NCBI GenBank assembly: GCA_034096865.1
Contig: JAWQFJ010001795.1
Coordinates: forward strand, 221,236-285,235
Origin: Theodoxus fluviatilis
Lineage: Eukaryota; Mollusca; Gastropoda; Cycloneritida; Neritidae
Length of the DNA: 64,000 nt
Reading direction: 5' to 3'
Shown here: positions 11,349 through 21,539 of the stretch, one piece after another
Layout of the letters: the number at the start of each line of letters is the position of its first letter
Numbering within the stretch: the first letter of the stretch is position 1
Notes under the pieces: generated by a model
What the model saw: the letters and a program-made list of their open reading frames with translations, nothing else
Told to the model about the DNA's origin: nothing
Database searches by the model: none
Made by a program: the position numbers and the translations under genes

Positions 11349-11766
11349 GAAAAATTGCTTCCAAGGTAAAAAGAAGAGTAGAACAAAACAAATGCATTAC
11401 AGGTAGAACAAAATCTTGAGCCTGTCCTTATTTTCACATATCGCTGTCATTATTACACTTACCTAGAGGCTTTCAATGTAAGACATGAATGGACAGATAT
11501 GCTTCCGATTTGAATTTGTTAAATTTGCATGCAGATGAATGAGTAACATGTTAATGATTATTACAGCTCTAGATGTAAAGATTTCTTAGAGCTTAGATAA
11601 GAATTTGTAACATTTCTAAAAAGAATACTATATTTCTTATACATGAAAAGATCCAATGGATTTTAGATGGACTTTCTCTTTACAAAAACAAAATCCATCT
11701 TCTGCAATATAATGCCAAAGATAAGCAGGGAGAAAAAAGTGGGACAAAAAATGACAAAGCACTAAC
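11349..11766. other. Intron sequence, nothing recognised
   Basis: AT-rich intron sequence between the 61 bp array and the donor of the next exon. No repeat family or additional exon was identified. Confidence 0.5.
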
Positions 11767-12115
11767 CTTCATCTTCAAAAGCAAGCGTGGCTGCATCAAA
11801 CAAGCCACTCTTCTCTGCACTTGCATAGTCAGGCTCTTCATCCTCTTCCACTTCCTCAACATCTGCCTCCTTCTCTGCAGCCAATTCTGTTACATCTGCA
11901 GGCTTTCTGTCTTCCTCTGAGTCTGCAGGGCTGGTTCCGTCAGTCGGGGTCTCAGAGTCTGCCCCTGGGTCAGGCATGGTGTAGGGGACGGTGGGGTCAG
12001 CCTGCCTGGCTGCCTTCCCCCTCCTCCCCCTCTTGCCTGGTGTGGACTCGGGAACCAGGGTGTAGGCCAGGGTAGCTTCTGGGGCTGGGGCTCCGGCTGA
12101 CCTGACCTCTGCCCC
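11767..12115 (-). CDS. MDC1: MDC1-like exon with TLAY/TVPY repeats
   Basis: Begins in phase 0 after acceptor CCTTTCAG and ends in phase 1 at donor GAAG|GTTAGT. About 116 residues. The first half carries related motifs EATLAYTLVPES and DPTVPYTMPDPG, separated by a basic patch KRGRRGKAARQ. The second half is strongly acidic (EEDRKPADVTELAAEKEADV, then EEVEEDEEPDY) and ends DAATLAFEDEG. The T-[LV]-x-[YF] core resembles the D-A-T-[LV] repeat of the next exon, so both exons probably share one expanded motif. Likely a disordered region of a nuclear scaffold. Confidence 0.7.
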
Positions 12116-12385
12116 CTGAAAGGTCGTGCATCACATTAAGGCCCCCAACAAAATAGTTTTGGTCATGGTAACACGACCAACTCTTTTTTTTCTGCCGACC
12201 CTAAATATTTTGGTATGTGTAAAAGATTTATTTAAAAAAATAATTTAAAAAAAGTTTTGATCTGCATAGTCTTAATCTGGCCTCCTTAAAAAAGAAAGAA
12301 AGAAGATAAAAACAAAAAGGCAGGCCAACCTACCAAACCCTATCAAATTTTGGCCGTGTTACCAAAACCATAGCCTTTTTTTTTT

Positions 12386-12417
<32 letters not shown>

Positions 12418-12479
12418 GCGCGCCTTACATGTCATTTGTCTGCAACATATCCCCACTGTGACATTCCAAGTAAACTAAT
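12116..12479. other. Intron with G30 homopolymer
   Basis: AT-rich intron start followed by a T9 run and a run of 30 G (12389-12418), then CGCGCC. Homopolymers of this length are often mis-sized in assemblies. No gene was seen. Confidence 0.7.
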
Positions 12480-13235
12480 ACATCCTAGTGCAGTGTTGTG
12501 TCACCAGATGTCTCTCGACAGCCTGGTTGTACATCCTAGTGCAGTGTTGTGTCACCAGATGTCTCTCGACAGCCTGGTTGTACATTCTAGTGCAGTGTTG
12601 TGTCACCAGATGTCTCTCGACAGCCTGGTTGAACATCCTAGTGCAGTGTTGTGTCACCAGATGTCTCTCGACAGCCTGGTTGTACATCCTAGTGCAGTGT
12701 TGTGTCACCAGATGTCTCTTGACAGCCTGGTGCAGTGTTGTGTCTCTTGACAGCCTGGTGCAGTGTTGTGTCACCAGATGTCTCTTGACAGCCTGGTTGT
12801 ACATCCTAGTGCAGTGTTGTGTCACCAGATGTCTCTTGACAGCCTGGTTGTACATCCTAGTGCAGTGTTGTGTCACCAGATGTCTCTTGACAGCCTGGTT
12901 GTACATCCTAGTGCAGTGTTGTGTCACCAGATGTCTCTTGACAGCCTGGTTGTACATCCTAGTGCAGTGTTGTGTCACCAGATGTCTCTTGACAGCCTGG
13001 TGCAGTGTTGTGTCTCTTGACAGCCTGGTGCAGTGTTGTGTCACCAGATGTCTCTTGACAGCCTGGTGCAGTGTTGTGTCTCTTGACATCCTAGTGCAGT
13101 GTTGTGTCACCAGATGTCTCTTGACAGCCTGGTGCAGTGTTGTGTCACCAGATGTCTCTCGACAGCCTGGTGATCACAAGTAAACTAGTACATCCTAGTG
13201 CAGTGTTGTGTCTCTCGACAGCCTGGTGATCACAA
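12480..13235. repeat. 51 bp intronic minisatellite
   Basis: Units of 51 bp built from CATCCTAGTGCAGTGTTGTG, TCACCAGATGTCTCT and CGACAGCCTGGTTGTA, with shorter derivatives in which the CATCCTAGT or CACCAGATG part is missing. CTCTCGACA dominates at the edges and CTCTTGACA in the middle, as expected if the array grew from the inside. Open frames through it are incidental. Confidence 0.95.
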
Positions 13236-13494
13236 GTAAATGCTTTATGTGTGAATGATCTGTTATCTGTCTTTCTTTTTTTCTTTTTAAAACCTCTCAG
13301 TTTTAATATATTCTAACACCTTGTTTTAGGGTGATCTGAGAGTAATATCCCCCACTAGCATCAGACAAAACAGACTAATGAACAGTAGGCATGGACTGTT
13401 ACATACCACTCCAGCACCATCATATTTGTAAGTGATCATCACTCCAGACCTATTCAAAAGCCAAGCAACAGAGAGCCAAGCTCTAAAACTCAAG
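13236..13494. other. Unique intron segment between two arrays
   Basis: Unique sequence separating the 51 bp and 35 bp arrays. No exon or known repeat was identified. Confidence 0.5.
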
Positions 13495-14130
13495 GTACTG
13501 GTTGTAGAGAGCAACTTACGGCCTATCTGAAGCTGGTTGTAGAGAGCAACTTACGGCCTATCTGAAGCTGGTTGTAGAGAGCAACTTACGGCCTATCTGA
13601 AGCTGGTTGTAGAGAGCAACTTACGGCCTATCTGAAGCTGGTTGTAGAGAGCAACTTACGGCCTATCTGAAGCTGGTTGTAGAGAGCAACTTACGGCCTA
13701 TCTGAAGCTGGTTGTAGAGAGCAACTTACGGCCTATCTGAAGCTGGTTGTAGAGAGCAACTTACGGCCTATCTGAAGCTGGTTGTAGAGAACAACTTACG
13801 GCCTATCTGAAGCTGGTTGTAGAGAGCAACTTATGGCCTATCTGAAGCTGGTTGTAGAGAACAACTTACGGCCTATCTGAAGCTGGTTGTAGAGAGCAAC
13901 TTACGGCCTATCTGAAGCTGGTTGTAGAGAGCAACTTACGGCCTATCTGAAGCTGGTTGTAGAGAGCAACTTACGGCCTATCTGAAGCTGGTTGTAGAGA
14001 GCAACTTACGGCCTATCTGAAGCTGGTTGTAGAGAGCAACTTACGGCCTATCTGAAGCTGGTTGTAGAGAGCAACTTACGGCCTATCTGAAGCTGGTTGT
14101 AGAGAGCAACTTACGGCCTATCTGAAGCTG
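13495..14130. repeat. 35 bp intronic minisatellite
   Basis: About eighteen nearly identical copies of a 35 bp unit containing GAAGCTGGTTGTAGAGAGCA and ACTTACGGCCTATCT. Only rare variants are seen (AGAACA for AGAGCA, TTATGG for TTACGG), so this is one of the most homogeneous arrays in the window. Confidence 0.97.
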
Positions 14131-14196
14131 CAACTGCTCCCTTGTTTGCCCCTGGCCATGTGCCCAGTCCATCCTCTATTTGCACCAGAGGACAGT

Positions 14197-14536
14197 GACG
14201 GATGGCTGGCTGGACAGATGATGGATGGATGGACAGATGGCTGGCTGGATGGACAGATGATGGATGGATGGACAGATGGCTGGCTGGCTGGACAGATGAT
14301 GGATGGATGGACAGATGATGGATGGATGGACAGATGATGGATGGATGGACAGATGATGGATGGATGGACAGATGATGGATGGATGGACAGATGATGGATG
14401 GATGGACAGATGATGGATGGATGGACAGATGATGGATGGATGGACAGATGGATGGATGGACAGATGATGGATGAATGGACAGATGATGGATGGATGGACA
14501 GATGATGGATGGATGGACAGATGATGGATGGATGGA
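14197..14536. repeat. GATG-rich array, 18 bp unit GATGGATGGACAGATGAT
   Basis: Tandem GATGGATGGACAGATGAT units with some GGCTGGCTGGACAGAT variants. The array is followed directly by a GAGTTTTACTGCTTGTCAGC module that also follows a (GATG)n tract near 54100, so it may be the expanded simple-sequence end of an interspersed repeat. Confidence 0.93.
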
Positions 14537-14940
14537 GTTTTACTGCTTGTCAGCCCTTGTAGGCCATGTAAGGCTATTGAGCATGAAAATCACTAGAATA
14601 GTTCCGAGTAGGTGCAAATCAAGTCACGATGTCCCTATTAATTCGCCTCTTACAAATCGCATAAGGAGATGCATTGGGTCTATTCTTTTCCCAACCCACA
14701 GGGGGAACACAGTGACAGACAGATATGACACGCTCTGTCTGGAAAGAGCACCTTTTCCACTCCTAGGGGAGCATTCAAACTGATGCTGGCTCCGAGCCGC
14801 ATCACAGAAACCTGGTTTTACTCCTGGTCGCTGAGCAAAGCACATGGCTTGAAGATACAACAATAGGATCTGTGCAGCCTGTGTTCCTGCTGGCCACGGA
14901 GACTGGGCAAGCACTCTAGCCACTGGACTAGACTGAAGTC
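14537..14940 (-). mobile_element. SINE-like repeat, tRNA-like head on minus strand
   Basis: The segment shares several blocks with other places in the window. GTCAGCCCTTGTAGGCCAT resembles 54140-54158, CTCTTACAAATCGCATA recurs at 37700, and the block from AGTGACAGACA to GGTTTTACTCCTGG recurs at 19338-19494. The minus-strand 5' end (about 14934) has CCAGTGGCTAGAGTGCTTG, similar to a tRNA box A region. This fits a tRNA-derived SINE or a chain of related fragments. Boundaries are approximate. Confidence 0.5.
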
Positions 14941-14966
14941 ATGACATCTCATTTTCCTGTACTTGC

Positions 14967-15019
14967 CTTGTCTGTCTTCTTGGGCATCTTGCAAGGAGTG
15001 GCCAGAGTGGTCACATCAC
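14967..15019 (-). CDS. MDC1: MDC1-like small exon with GC donor
   Basis: A 53 bp exon after acceptor GTCTGCAG. With the G carried over from the previous exon it reads GDVTTLATPCKMPKKTDK. The donor region is ACAAG|GCAAGTA, which fits the GC-AG intron class. Ending there leaves phase 0, which is what the next exon (GAEVRSAGAP) needs, whereas a GT further along would break the frame. The exon is short and basic at its end, with no domain of its own. Confidence 0.55.
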
Positions 15020-15646
15020 CTGCAGACACATGGACAGTTCAGTGTTATGCATTGCATGATATGACCATCACATGGAAAGTACAGTAAAACTCTGCAGCAA
15101 GATCCTATGCTACATGACCATCTCTTTAAATATAAGAATTCAGTGCTGAATGTTTTCATCACATGCTAAATCAGACTTTTACTGTTCGACACCCCCCTTC
15201 TGATCTAATTAACAAATTGCAATTGAGCCAATATACATGCACTCAGAATGTTTTGATAATCTGAGAAGTCACTGAGAAAAGTACACCCATGGACAGAATG
15301 GTGAGAAGTGGTGCATATGTGTAGAACTATGTTGAAAAAAAAGAAGCATGTATATATAACTATCAGCAAATAGACAACTGTGAAAGAATGTGTATGTGGG
15401 TATGAAATTTTAAAAAGTTAGTCCCTACTCATTTTAGGAAACTTCTTTTACAAAGTTTTTAATAGGAGTCAAGTGTTTTGAACCACCTCCAAGAGATGTC
15501 TGAGAGTGAAACGGTGCAATCAATACCTCTAAAAATAATTCATTTGTGTGCATAACTTCTAGCCCTTATAAATACAACTTAACAAGTGAATGCATGAGAC
15601 TTCTAGTGAGTGCACTAGACACACATGAAAAGATGCTTTCACTAAC
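15020..15646. other. Intron, nothing recognised
   Basis: AT-rich unique intron sequence between two small MDC1-like exons. No repeat array or known element was seen. Confidence 0.5.
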
Positions 15647-15739
15647 CAGTTGTGTCTTCCTCCTCTTCTTCAGAGTCCCTCACATAAGGTTGAGTGGGAA
15701 GACTGTAAATGCTCTTGTCCACAAAAGATCCCTCATTTT
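15647..15739 (-). CDS. MDC1: MDC1-like exon with TQPY motif
   Basis: A 93 bp exon, phase 1 at both ends, after acceptor TTCTTCAG and before donor ACTG|GTTAGT. It reads ENEGSFVDKSIYSLPTQPYV followed by RDSEEEEEDTT. TQPY is one residue away from the TQXF motifs that in vertebrate MDC1 are phosphorylated by ATM and bound by RNF8. A Tyr replaces the Phe at +3. The Glu run behind it is a likely CK2-type acidic context. The exon is well supported by phase and by the acidic/TQ composition shared with its neighbours. Confidence 0.68.
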
Positions 15740-15984
15740 CTGAAGAATGTAACATCAACTGTAACTTACACTGTCACTCAACAGTGCAAGAATGGAAAAC
15801 ACCATCCCAGTTAGCTCTGTTTTAGCTCGAAAACACTTCTACACATAACTCATAAGTGTATAGACAACAGGATGCAAAGAAAACCAAAAGCAACAGTATG
15901 TCAACGCAGAAGTGACACGGAGCTAGAGTTTGTGCCATTTCCCCATCCACCCTTTGCTCTGGCTGAGCTGTGGTGAACTTTTCC

Positions 15985-16208
15985 TGCTGTAAGCTGATGA
16001 AGTCTCCAATAGGTGCAGTGCTTGATGGAACAGGCACGTTTTTAGGACAAGGGAAAGCTGCTGTAAGCTGATGAAGTCTCCAATAGGTGCAGTGCTTGAT
16101 GGAACAGGCATGTTTTAGGACAAGGGAAAGCACATAAGCTGATGAAGTCTCCAATAGGTGCAGTGCTTGATGGAACAGGCATGTTTTTAGGACAAGGGAA
16201 AGCTGCTG
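15985..16208. repeat. Three tandem copies of a ~73 bp unit
   Basis: Three copies of AAGCTGATGAAGTCTCCAAT through GGTGCAGTGCTTGATGGAAC to TTTTAGGACAAGGGAAAG, at spacings of about 74 and 71 bp. They lie in the intron between exons 17577-17473 and 15739-15647, just upstream of a MITE. Confidence 0.93.
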
Positions 16209-16273
16209 TGAGGGAAACTCTGTCATAATTTTGGCCTTTAACATTTGCAAATTAGACTGATAGAATACACATA

Positions 16274-16891
16274 TGTGACGAGCCACGACAAAACCAGTGC
16301 TAAGTCGCGCGGCACTATTTTGCGCTACGACTGAAAAAAGGCAGGGAGGGTCACTCTGGGTGATTTTCCCTTTTTGATGAAAATAGATTCTACATGGTTC
16401 AAACTATCATGCCAGTAAAGGAAACATTTTGAAGAATTATATTTTGATGGTAAAATAAAGACTTTTGTGTTATGTATTGTTTCAAAAGCTCCCTGTAATT
16501 AGCGTTAATTGCCTCATTTTAGCCGCAATAAACACACCTAAACCCTTGCAGAACCCCTTCATGTTATATACCGTTAGAAAGGCCGCTATCTCGGCGTTCC
16601 CGCTCTGTGGATGTCGAAGAAAAATAAGGTCAGCTATTTTTGGAAACGGAGTTTGAAATACCATTGCTAAGGTGTTTAATGTCTGAAGAGATTAAATCTT
16701 CTGAGACCGTTTTTTCAAAATGACCGCTGCTTCAGTACCCAACTTGAAATGCCTGTAACTCCTATTCTAATTAACTCACATTGTTCATTCTTATATCAAA
16801 ACAAACAGAAATGAATGCAGAATTCAAAAGTATTAAAACCCCATTTTGTCCAAAAATGGACTTAGCACTGGTTTTGTCGTGGCTCGTCACA
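16274..16891. mobile_element. 618 bp MITE with 33 bp perfect TIRs and TA flanks
   Basis: 16274-16306 and the reverse complement of 16859-16891 are identical over 33 bp, beginning TGTGACGAGCCACGAC. Both ends are flanked by TA (16272-16273 and 16892-16893), the target duplication of Tc1/mariner-type elements. The interior has no transposase. It sits in an intron of the MDC1-like gene. Confidence 0.88.
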
Positions 16892-16994
16892 TATACAAGG
16901 TCTAATAATACAGAAATGTCAGTGTATCTACTGAAGCACGAAGTCAATGTTGCAAGTGAAAGCACTACATAAGTACATGGCTCCACTTTCTGAT

Positions 16995-17050
16995 GGATTT
17001 GTGTGTGTGTGTGTGTGTGCATGCGCATGCGCGTGCGCATGCATGCATGT
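16995..17050. repeat. GT/GC alternating purine-pyrimidine microsatellite
   Basis: (GT)n followed by GCATGCGCATGCGCGTGCGC, a tract that alternates purine and pyrimidine and could adopt Z-DNA. Confidence 0.85.
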
Positions 17051-17472
17051 GAGCTTGTGCATCTTCACATTTGCATGTACACGTGTATAAGCATATTCAA
17101 TACTCCAAGAATAGTATCAGGTAGGTAACAGCACTGTTTCATTCTCAACTACAACGAGGAGTGATCTGATTTACACAGGATCACTCAATTCCCCACCCAG
17201 GAGTAAAAACACCAGGGAAATCGTGCCATAATATTCACTGCAGTTGATTGTGGGCAAAGAACGGTAAAAAAAAGAATAATAAAAATTCCAATCTCAAAGC
17301 AACTATTCTCTGACATGCAATGGAGTTTTTCAAATGAACTTTTTTAAACACATTCTTTGGTCATAATGTATTTATTTTAAGTTCTCAAGCCCCAGAAAAT
17401 GTCACAACATTCACCGTGTATCTCCCACTCAACAGGTCATAACGAAACACAATTGATCATAGAGACACATAC
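17051..17472. other. Intron, nothing recognised
   Basis: AT-rich unique intron sequence up to the donor of the next MDC1-like exon. Confidence 0.5.
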
Positions 17473-17577
17473 CTTGGTCATCCAAGGTCAAGGAAAGAAT
17501 TCTATCACTGGATATTTCCTCTTCACCATCTTCAGATCCAGATTCAGGGAGGATGATGGAATCTCTGGCTGATTTTG
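17473..17577 (-). CDS. MDC1: MDC1-like acidic exon
   Basis: A 105 bp exon, phase 1 to phase 1, after acceptor TTGACCAG and before donor CAAG|GTATGT. It reads AKSARDSIILPESGSEDGEE and continues EISSDRILSLTLDDQ. Ser residues are surrounded by Asp/Glu, giving several potential CK2 sites, comparable in character to the acidic SDT region that binds NBS1 in vertebrate MDC1, although no exact SDTD motif is present. Confidence 0.68.
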
Positions 17578-17996
17578 CTGGTCAAATGGGTATAAACATT
17601 ACATCTAGAGGGCACCAGAATTAAGCAAATGATATTGAAACTTGAAGGGGAAAAAATCACACCACACAGATCTAGAAGTAATCAAAAATGCTTACTGGTT
17701 TATTCTGTATAGTAAAGCTTTTAAGACAAATGAAACTCAAAATTTGCAAGACTGCAGGAATTAACAAGGAATATAATTTGCCATTGTCGGTCTGATAAAA
17801 ATTTACAGGGAACACAATTACAAGTCATATTTTTACATTAGCCACAACACTTTATAAATAACTTTTACTTAGAAAACAAATCAACATAGAAGGGCAGATG
17901 TTTTCTACAGAGATATTATCTACATGCCAATCACCCTCACTGCAAACAGAATCTACGGAGAGAAAAAAACAAATACATGTGATGAAGAGGACAGAC

Positions 17997-18056
17997 CTTT
18001 GACCATCTGTGACATGGAGGGCGAGTCCTCTATCACTGTGGTAGTCTTTTTGGTGT
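17997..18056 (-). CDS. MDC1: MDC1-like small exon, VIEDSPS motif
   Basis: A 60 bp exon after acceptor TTTTCTAG, phase 1 to 1, donor AAAG|GTCTGT. It encodes DTKKTTTVIEDSPSMSQMVK. The core K-x-x-x-V-I-E-D-S-x-S-x-S-Q is very similar to the preceding exon (SKIVIEDSESDSQETK), so the two exons are probably an internal duplication. Each ends with an SQ, a possible ATM/ATR-type site. Confidence 0.68.
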
Positions 18057-18339
18057 CTAGAAAACAATCAAGGGTATGCAATGACCCAAGTCCCTACATC
18101 ACTGCAATGCCAGTTTACAACATCAAGCTACAGAGTGGGTTCCAATAATGGGCCACCCTAGTGGACTCATCTCAGGAGAGGGGTGCGTGAAGGACAGTAA
18201 ATATTCAGGGGGGAAAAAAGGAAATGTAAAAACGATGCCCAACTGCGATGTTTGCTGGATTTTGTCCATGACATTACACTTGCAACAGTAGCCAAGGCGA
18301 TGCTGACCTGTTTCAAGCATAAACTGCCTCAATCAGTTG

Positions 18340-18716
18340 CTGTGGCCTGTCAGCTTGTGAAGCCCACCAGCTTGGCTGTCTTTCCAGCATCCCTCTCCTT
18401 GGTCAAGTCCACTAGTGTGGCCCACCAGCTTGGCTGTCTTTCCAGCACCCCTCTCCTTGGTCAAGTCCACTAGTGTGGCCCACCAGCTTGGCTGTCTTTC
18501 CAGCACCCCTCTCCTTGGTCAAGTCCACTAGTGTGGCCCCCCAGCTTGGCTGTCTTTCCAGCACCCCTCTCCTTGGTCAAGTCCACTAGTGTGGCCCACC
18601 AGCTTGGCTGTCTTTCCAGCACCCCTCTCCTTGGTCAAGTCCACTAGTGTGGCCCACCAGCTTGGCTGTCTTTCCAGCACCCCTCTCCTTGGTCAAGTCC
18701 ACTAGTGTGGCCCATC
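18340..18716. repeat. 58 bp intronic minisatellite
   Basis: About six copies of a 58 bp unit containing CACCAGCTTGGCTGTCTTTC, CAGCACCCCTCTCCTTGGTC and AAGTCCACTAGTGTGGCC. It lies in the intron between exons 19131-19047 and 18056-17997. Confidence 0.95.
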
Positions 18717-19046
18717 ACCCAAACCCATTCCCAAGTTAAGCACTGTTAAGACAAAATGAGGAAAGGAACCAAATGTGAAGAGATTTATTTCCAAATGTTT
18801 GCAGAGTATTTCAGCAAAGGAGAAATATGTGAAAGTGCCAAGTCAGCAAATGTTTATTGTTTAGTCTAATTTACCTACTTGTTTGCAACTAGTTCATTCA
18901 TAGGATTGATTGAAAGCATGATTTCATCTAGTAGCCTCACAAACATAAACACAAATGCATGCATGCATGCTCACACTCATTCACCCAGGAAAAACTTGTA
19001 ATTATGCCATTTGTTTCAGGGCTGCATTGTGAAAGACAGATCCTAC

Positions 19047-19131
19047 CTTTTGTTTCCTGACTGTCAGACTCCGAATCCTCAATCACGATCTTGCTTCTCC
19101 TTGGACTTTTGAATGGTGACTTATGGTAGGG
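19047..19131 (-). CDS. MDC1: MDC1-like exon, VIEDSES motif
   Basis: An 85 bp exon following acceptor AATTTTGCAG in phase 0 and ending in phase 1 at AAAG|GTAGGA. It reads PYHKSPFKSPRRSKIVIEDS then ESDSQETK. Joined to the previous exon (LLLPTQ), its first residues create a TQPY motif, matching the TQPY of exon 15739-15647. The basic SPFKSPRRSK stretch is a plausible nuclear localisation signal with SP sites. Confidence 0.7.
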
Positions 19132-19220
19132 CTGCAAAATTACCATCCATTAAACCCAACCTCCACCAGTAAAATAAACCAATGCATTATAATGTTACAA
19201 TACCATTTAAAAAAAGGTAC

Positions 19221-19313
19221 AGGTGTGGTTTATTATAGCGACTTACACCCTTTGTCTGGGTCTCAAACCGCTTCACATTTACCCCCCTGATCACTAGGCA
19301 TCTTGATCAATCC
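19221..19313 (-). mobile_element. SINE-type conserved core, copy 1
   Basis: The block GGTGTGGTTTATTATAGCGA to TCTGGGTCTCAAACCGCTT recurs at 40591-40670 and, inverted and more diverged, at 41824-41922. On the minus strand it reads AAGCGGTTTGAG followed downstream by GTCGCTATA, the arrangement seen at the 3' ends of many metazoan SINEs. Confidence 0.65.
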
Positions 19314-19329
19314 TTACAGGTCCCTCACA

Positions 19330-19580
19330 ACAAACATAGTGACAGACATTTAAGACGCACACAGTCAGGTACCAGCACCAACTCCGCTCCCTGGGAAGTA
19401 TTCCAACCCGATGCTGGCACTTGGCCGCATACAAGGGTTAATCGCACTACGTTTTTGCCAATATTGCCCTCACAGGTACCCGGTTTTACTCCTGGGTGGG
19501 GAGAAGCAATGCCCGTACCCACTGGCCACAAGCGACTGTAGGTCCAGCGCGCTAACCACTCGGCCACAGAACCTCTCACA
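19330..19580 (-). mobile_element. tRNA-derived SINE, minus strand
   Basis: The minus-strand 5' end (about 19577) reads GTTCTGTGGCCGAGTGGTTA then GCGCGCTGGACC, a clear tRNA-Ser/Leu-like box A region. The body shares the GGTTTTACTCCTGG and GTGACAGACA blocks with 14700-14830. A canonical box B was not located with confidence, so the element may be degenerate. Confidence 0.6.
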
Positions 19581-19599
19581 ATACAACACAATACAATAA

Positions 19600-20723
19600 A
19601 TCTTTAATGCTGCTATTGCAAACACGCTCTCTCACACACACGCGCGCACACCTTTAAACCCCAAACAATAATCACAGAGACCCATCCTCCTCAAACCCCC
19701 ACCTTCCCCAAAAACAAAAATCACAACTAGAGAGCACTTTCAAATCGCAATTTCTCTTCCATGGTCTGTATAATTCTGTCTGGATATTCTGTTAGCCGAG
19801 CCTGATGCTATGAAGTGTAGTTCATTTTCACACCATGCCAGCTAGCAGTCTCTGAGTGTGGACTACAGATGCCAGCATCATCAATAGTTTGATGCCAACA
19901 ACGTGATGAAGTACTGCATGAGCGCTTCATGTTGGCAATTGAGCGCTCTTTGCCTCTCGTGAACACCTACAGATGTAGTGCAGCGCTTCACTTGTTAAAA
20001 GGGAGGTAAATCTTCTGCGCCGCATGTTGTGTTGCTAGACGCTAAGAAAGTGGTGTTTTTTTTTCCACAGACATCGTTTATGCACGTTTAAATGTATTCT
20101 GCATGAATTAAGTCCACTACTGTGTCATCCTTACTTGCCATTACTCGCGCATACAGAGCGCTTGGGGCAAATAAAGCCAGTTCCAGTCCCAAAATGGTGT
20201 TTCTGAGGGTTATTTTACGCATCAACGGCCAGTGCGGGATCGAAGACGCCATTTTGAAAATTGTGTGAATCACCTTGGATCTGTGATGCACAGCGCTGCA
20301 CAGCGCTGAGTAAATCATGCCCCAAAATTGCTGTTCAGGAGTGAAGCACGTGCAGCGCTTCGCAGCGCTGCGCCTCCTGAACAAGCCTAATACCATTCAT
20401 CTCAATGCTTGTAATTCCAAAAGGAGATGACAGTTAAGCTCCAAATTGTAATGGATTGTTTCTTGAGTGAACCCTGACCTCGCACCAAATTTCATCGCAA
20501 TCTGTTATGAACTTGTTGAGTTATTCTGCCAAATAGCTGATGAACAAATGAACCAAGGGAAAAACATAACCTCCTGTGTGGAGGTAAATAAACCACATGC
20601 TTTTTAAGGCTGGCTGACACTTGGAAAAAGCTAAGGGTGATAAACTAACGAAGCACTGCTTTTTCACTTTCTTACCATGGTTAATTCTAAGTGACATCAA
20701 CTGCACAAAGTCTGCCAAAGCAC
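19600..20723. other. Intron, palindromic CAGCGCTG words
   Basis: No exon recognised. Around 20284-20375 there are several AGCGCTG/CAGCGCT words giving short inverted repeats, and 20100-20400 looks like a degenerate interspersed element. Nothing further can be said. Confidence 0.4.
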
Positions 20724-21008
20724 CTGTGTGGGCAGCAGCAAGTCCTCACTGTGGACACTGACGTCATCATCTTCCTCCTCCTCCACTTCCTCACTGTGGA
20801 CACTGACGTCATCATCTTCCTCCTCCTCCACTTCCTCACTGTGGACACTGACGTCATCATCTTCCTCCTCCTCCACTTCCTCAATGGAGTCATCTGGGTC
20901 TGGCTTGGCCCCGCCAAGGTTGCTGCCGACGTCCACGGGCTTGGTCTGGAACATGGACTCCGACCCTGTCTCGGAACCCGAGTCCTCCACGCTCTCCACC
21001 GCCTTGTC
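20724..21008 (-). CDS. MDC1: MDC1-like acidic repeat exon
   Basis: A 285 bp exon, phase 0 to 0, after acceptor TTGAAGCAG and before donor ACACAG|GTGCTT. It begins DKAVESVEDSGSETGSESMF and contains three copies of an 18-residue acidic unit (IEEVEEEEDDDVSVHSE and variants) encoded by a 54 bp tandem repeat, then DLLLPTQ. The SGSETGSE segment in acidic context is similar in character to the CK2-phosphorylated SDT motifs of vertebrate MDC1 that bind NBS1. The position directly after the FHA domain also matches. Strict SDTD motifs are absent, so this is inference. Confidence 0.72.
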
Positions 21009-21535
21009 CTGCTTCAAGACACAGCTCTTCATCAATGTCTGCTTGGAACTTTGCATGATGCCAACTCCTCCAACACTTCTTTATCTCTTTATGTCCTACA
21101 CCGCATAATGCCAACAACCCCCACATAAATCCTGTACTACCCATAGGCTCTCGGGCTGACAGACCTTTTTTCTGTTTTCAATTTGCCAAATTCCTACAGG
21201 ACTGGAAGACGAATTAATTGCACAATGTGTTTGAGTCACTTATTCCTACTTAGGTCATATGTTAATATGCAAATCAAGATAAGATATTATTATTTGAAGT
21301 TGATCGATATGATGTTTTTCTCTCATATATTGCATAGTAAATGCAAAGAAAATATCAGTGCATGAGCTCAACTGGAATTCAAGCCATCTGGAACAAATTG
21401 GACTGTGAAAGATGATTCTACATATAGTATTTGTTGTCCATTCACTCTTTGGACTTGGAAGAAGATGAGGAACTACTCAGAATCAATTAAATGTGCCAGT
21501 AACTTTTCTCTACCTCATCTCATATTAATTTGTGG
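21009..21535. other. Intron, nothing recognised
   Basis: Unique AT-rich intron sequence between the acidic exon and the TTAA-flanked element. Confidence 0.5.
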
Positions 21536-21539
21536 TTAA

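Noticed and set aside
13495..14130. Regular 35 bp repeats that could suggest a CRISPR array
   Set aside because: Units are directly adjacent with no unique spacers, and the sequence is eukaryotic. It is a minisatellite.
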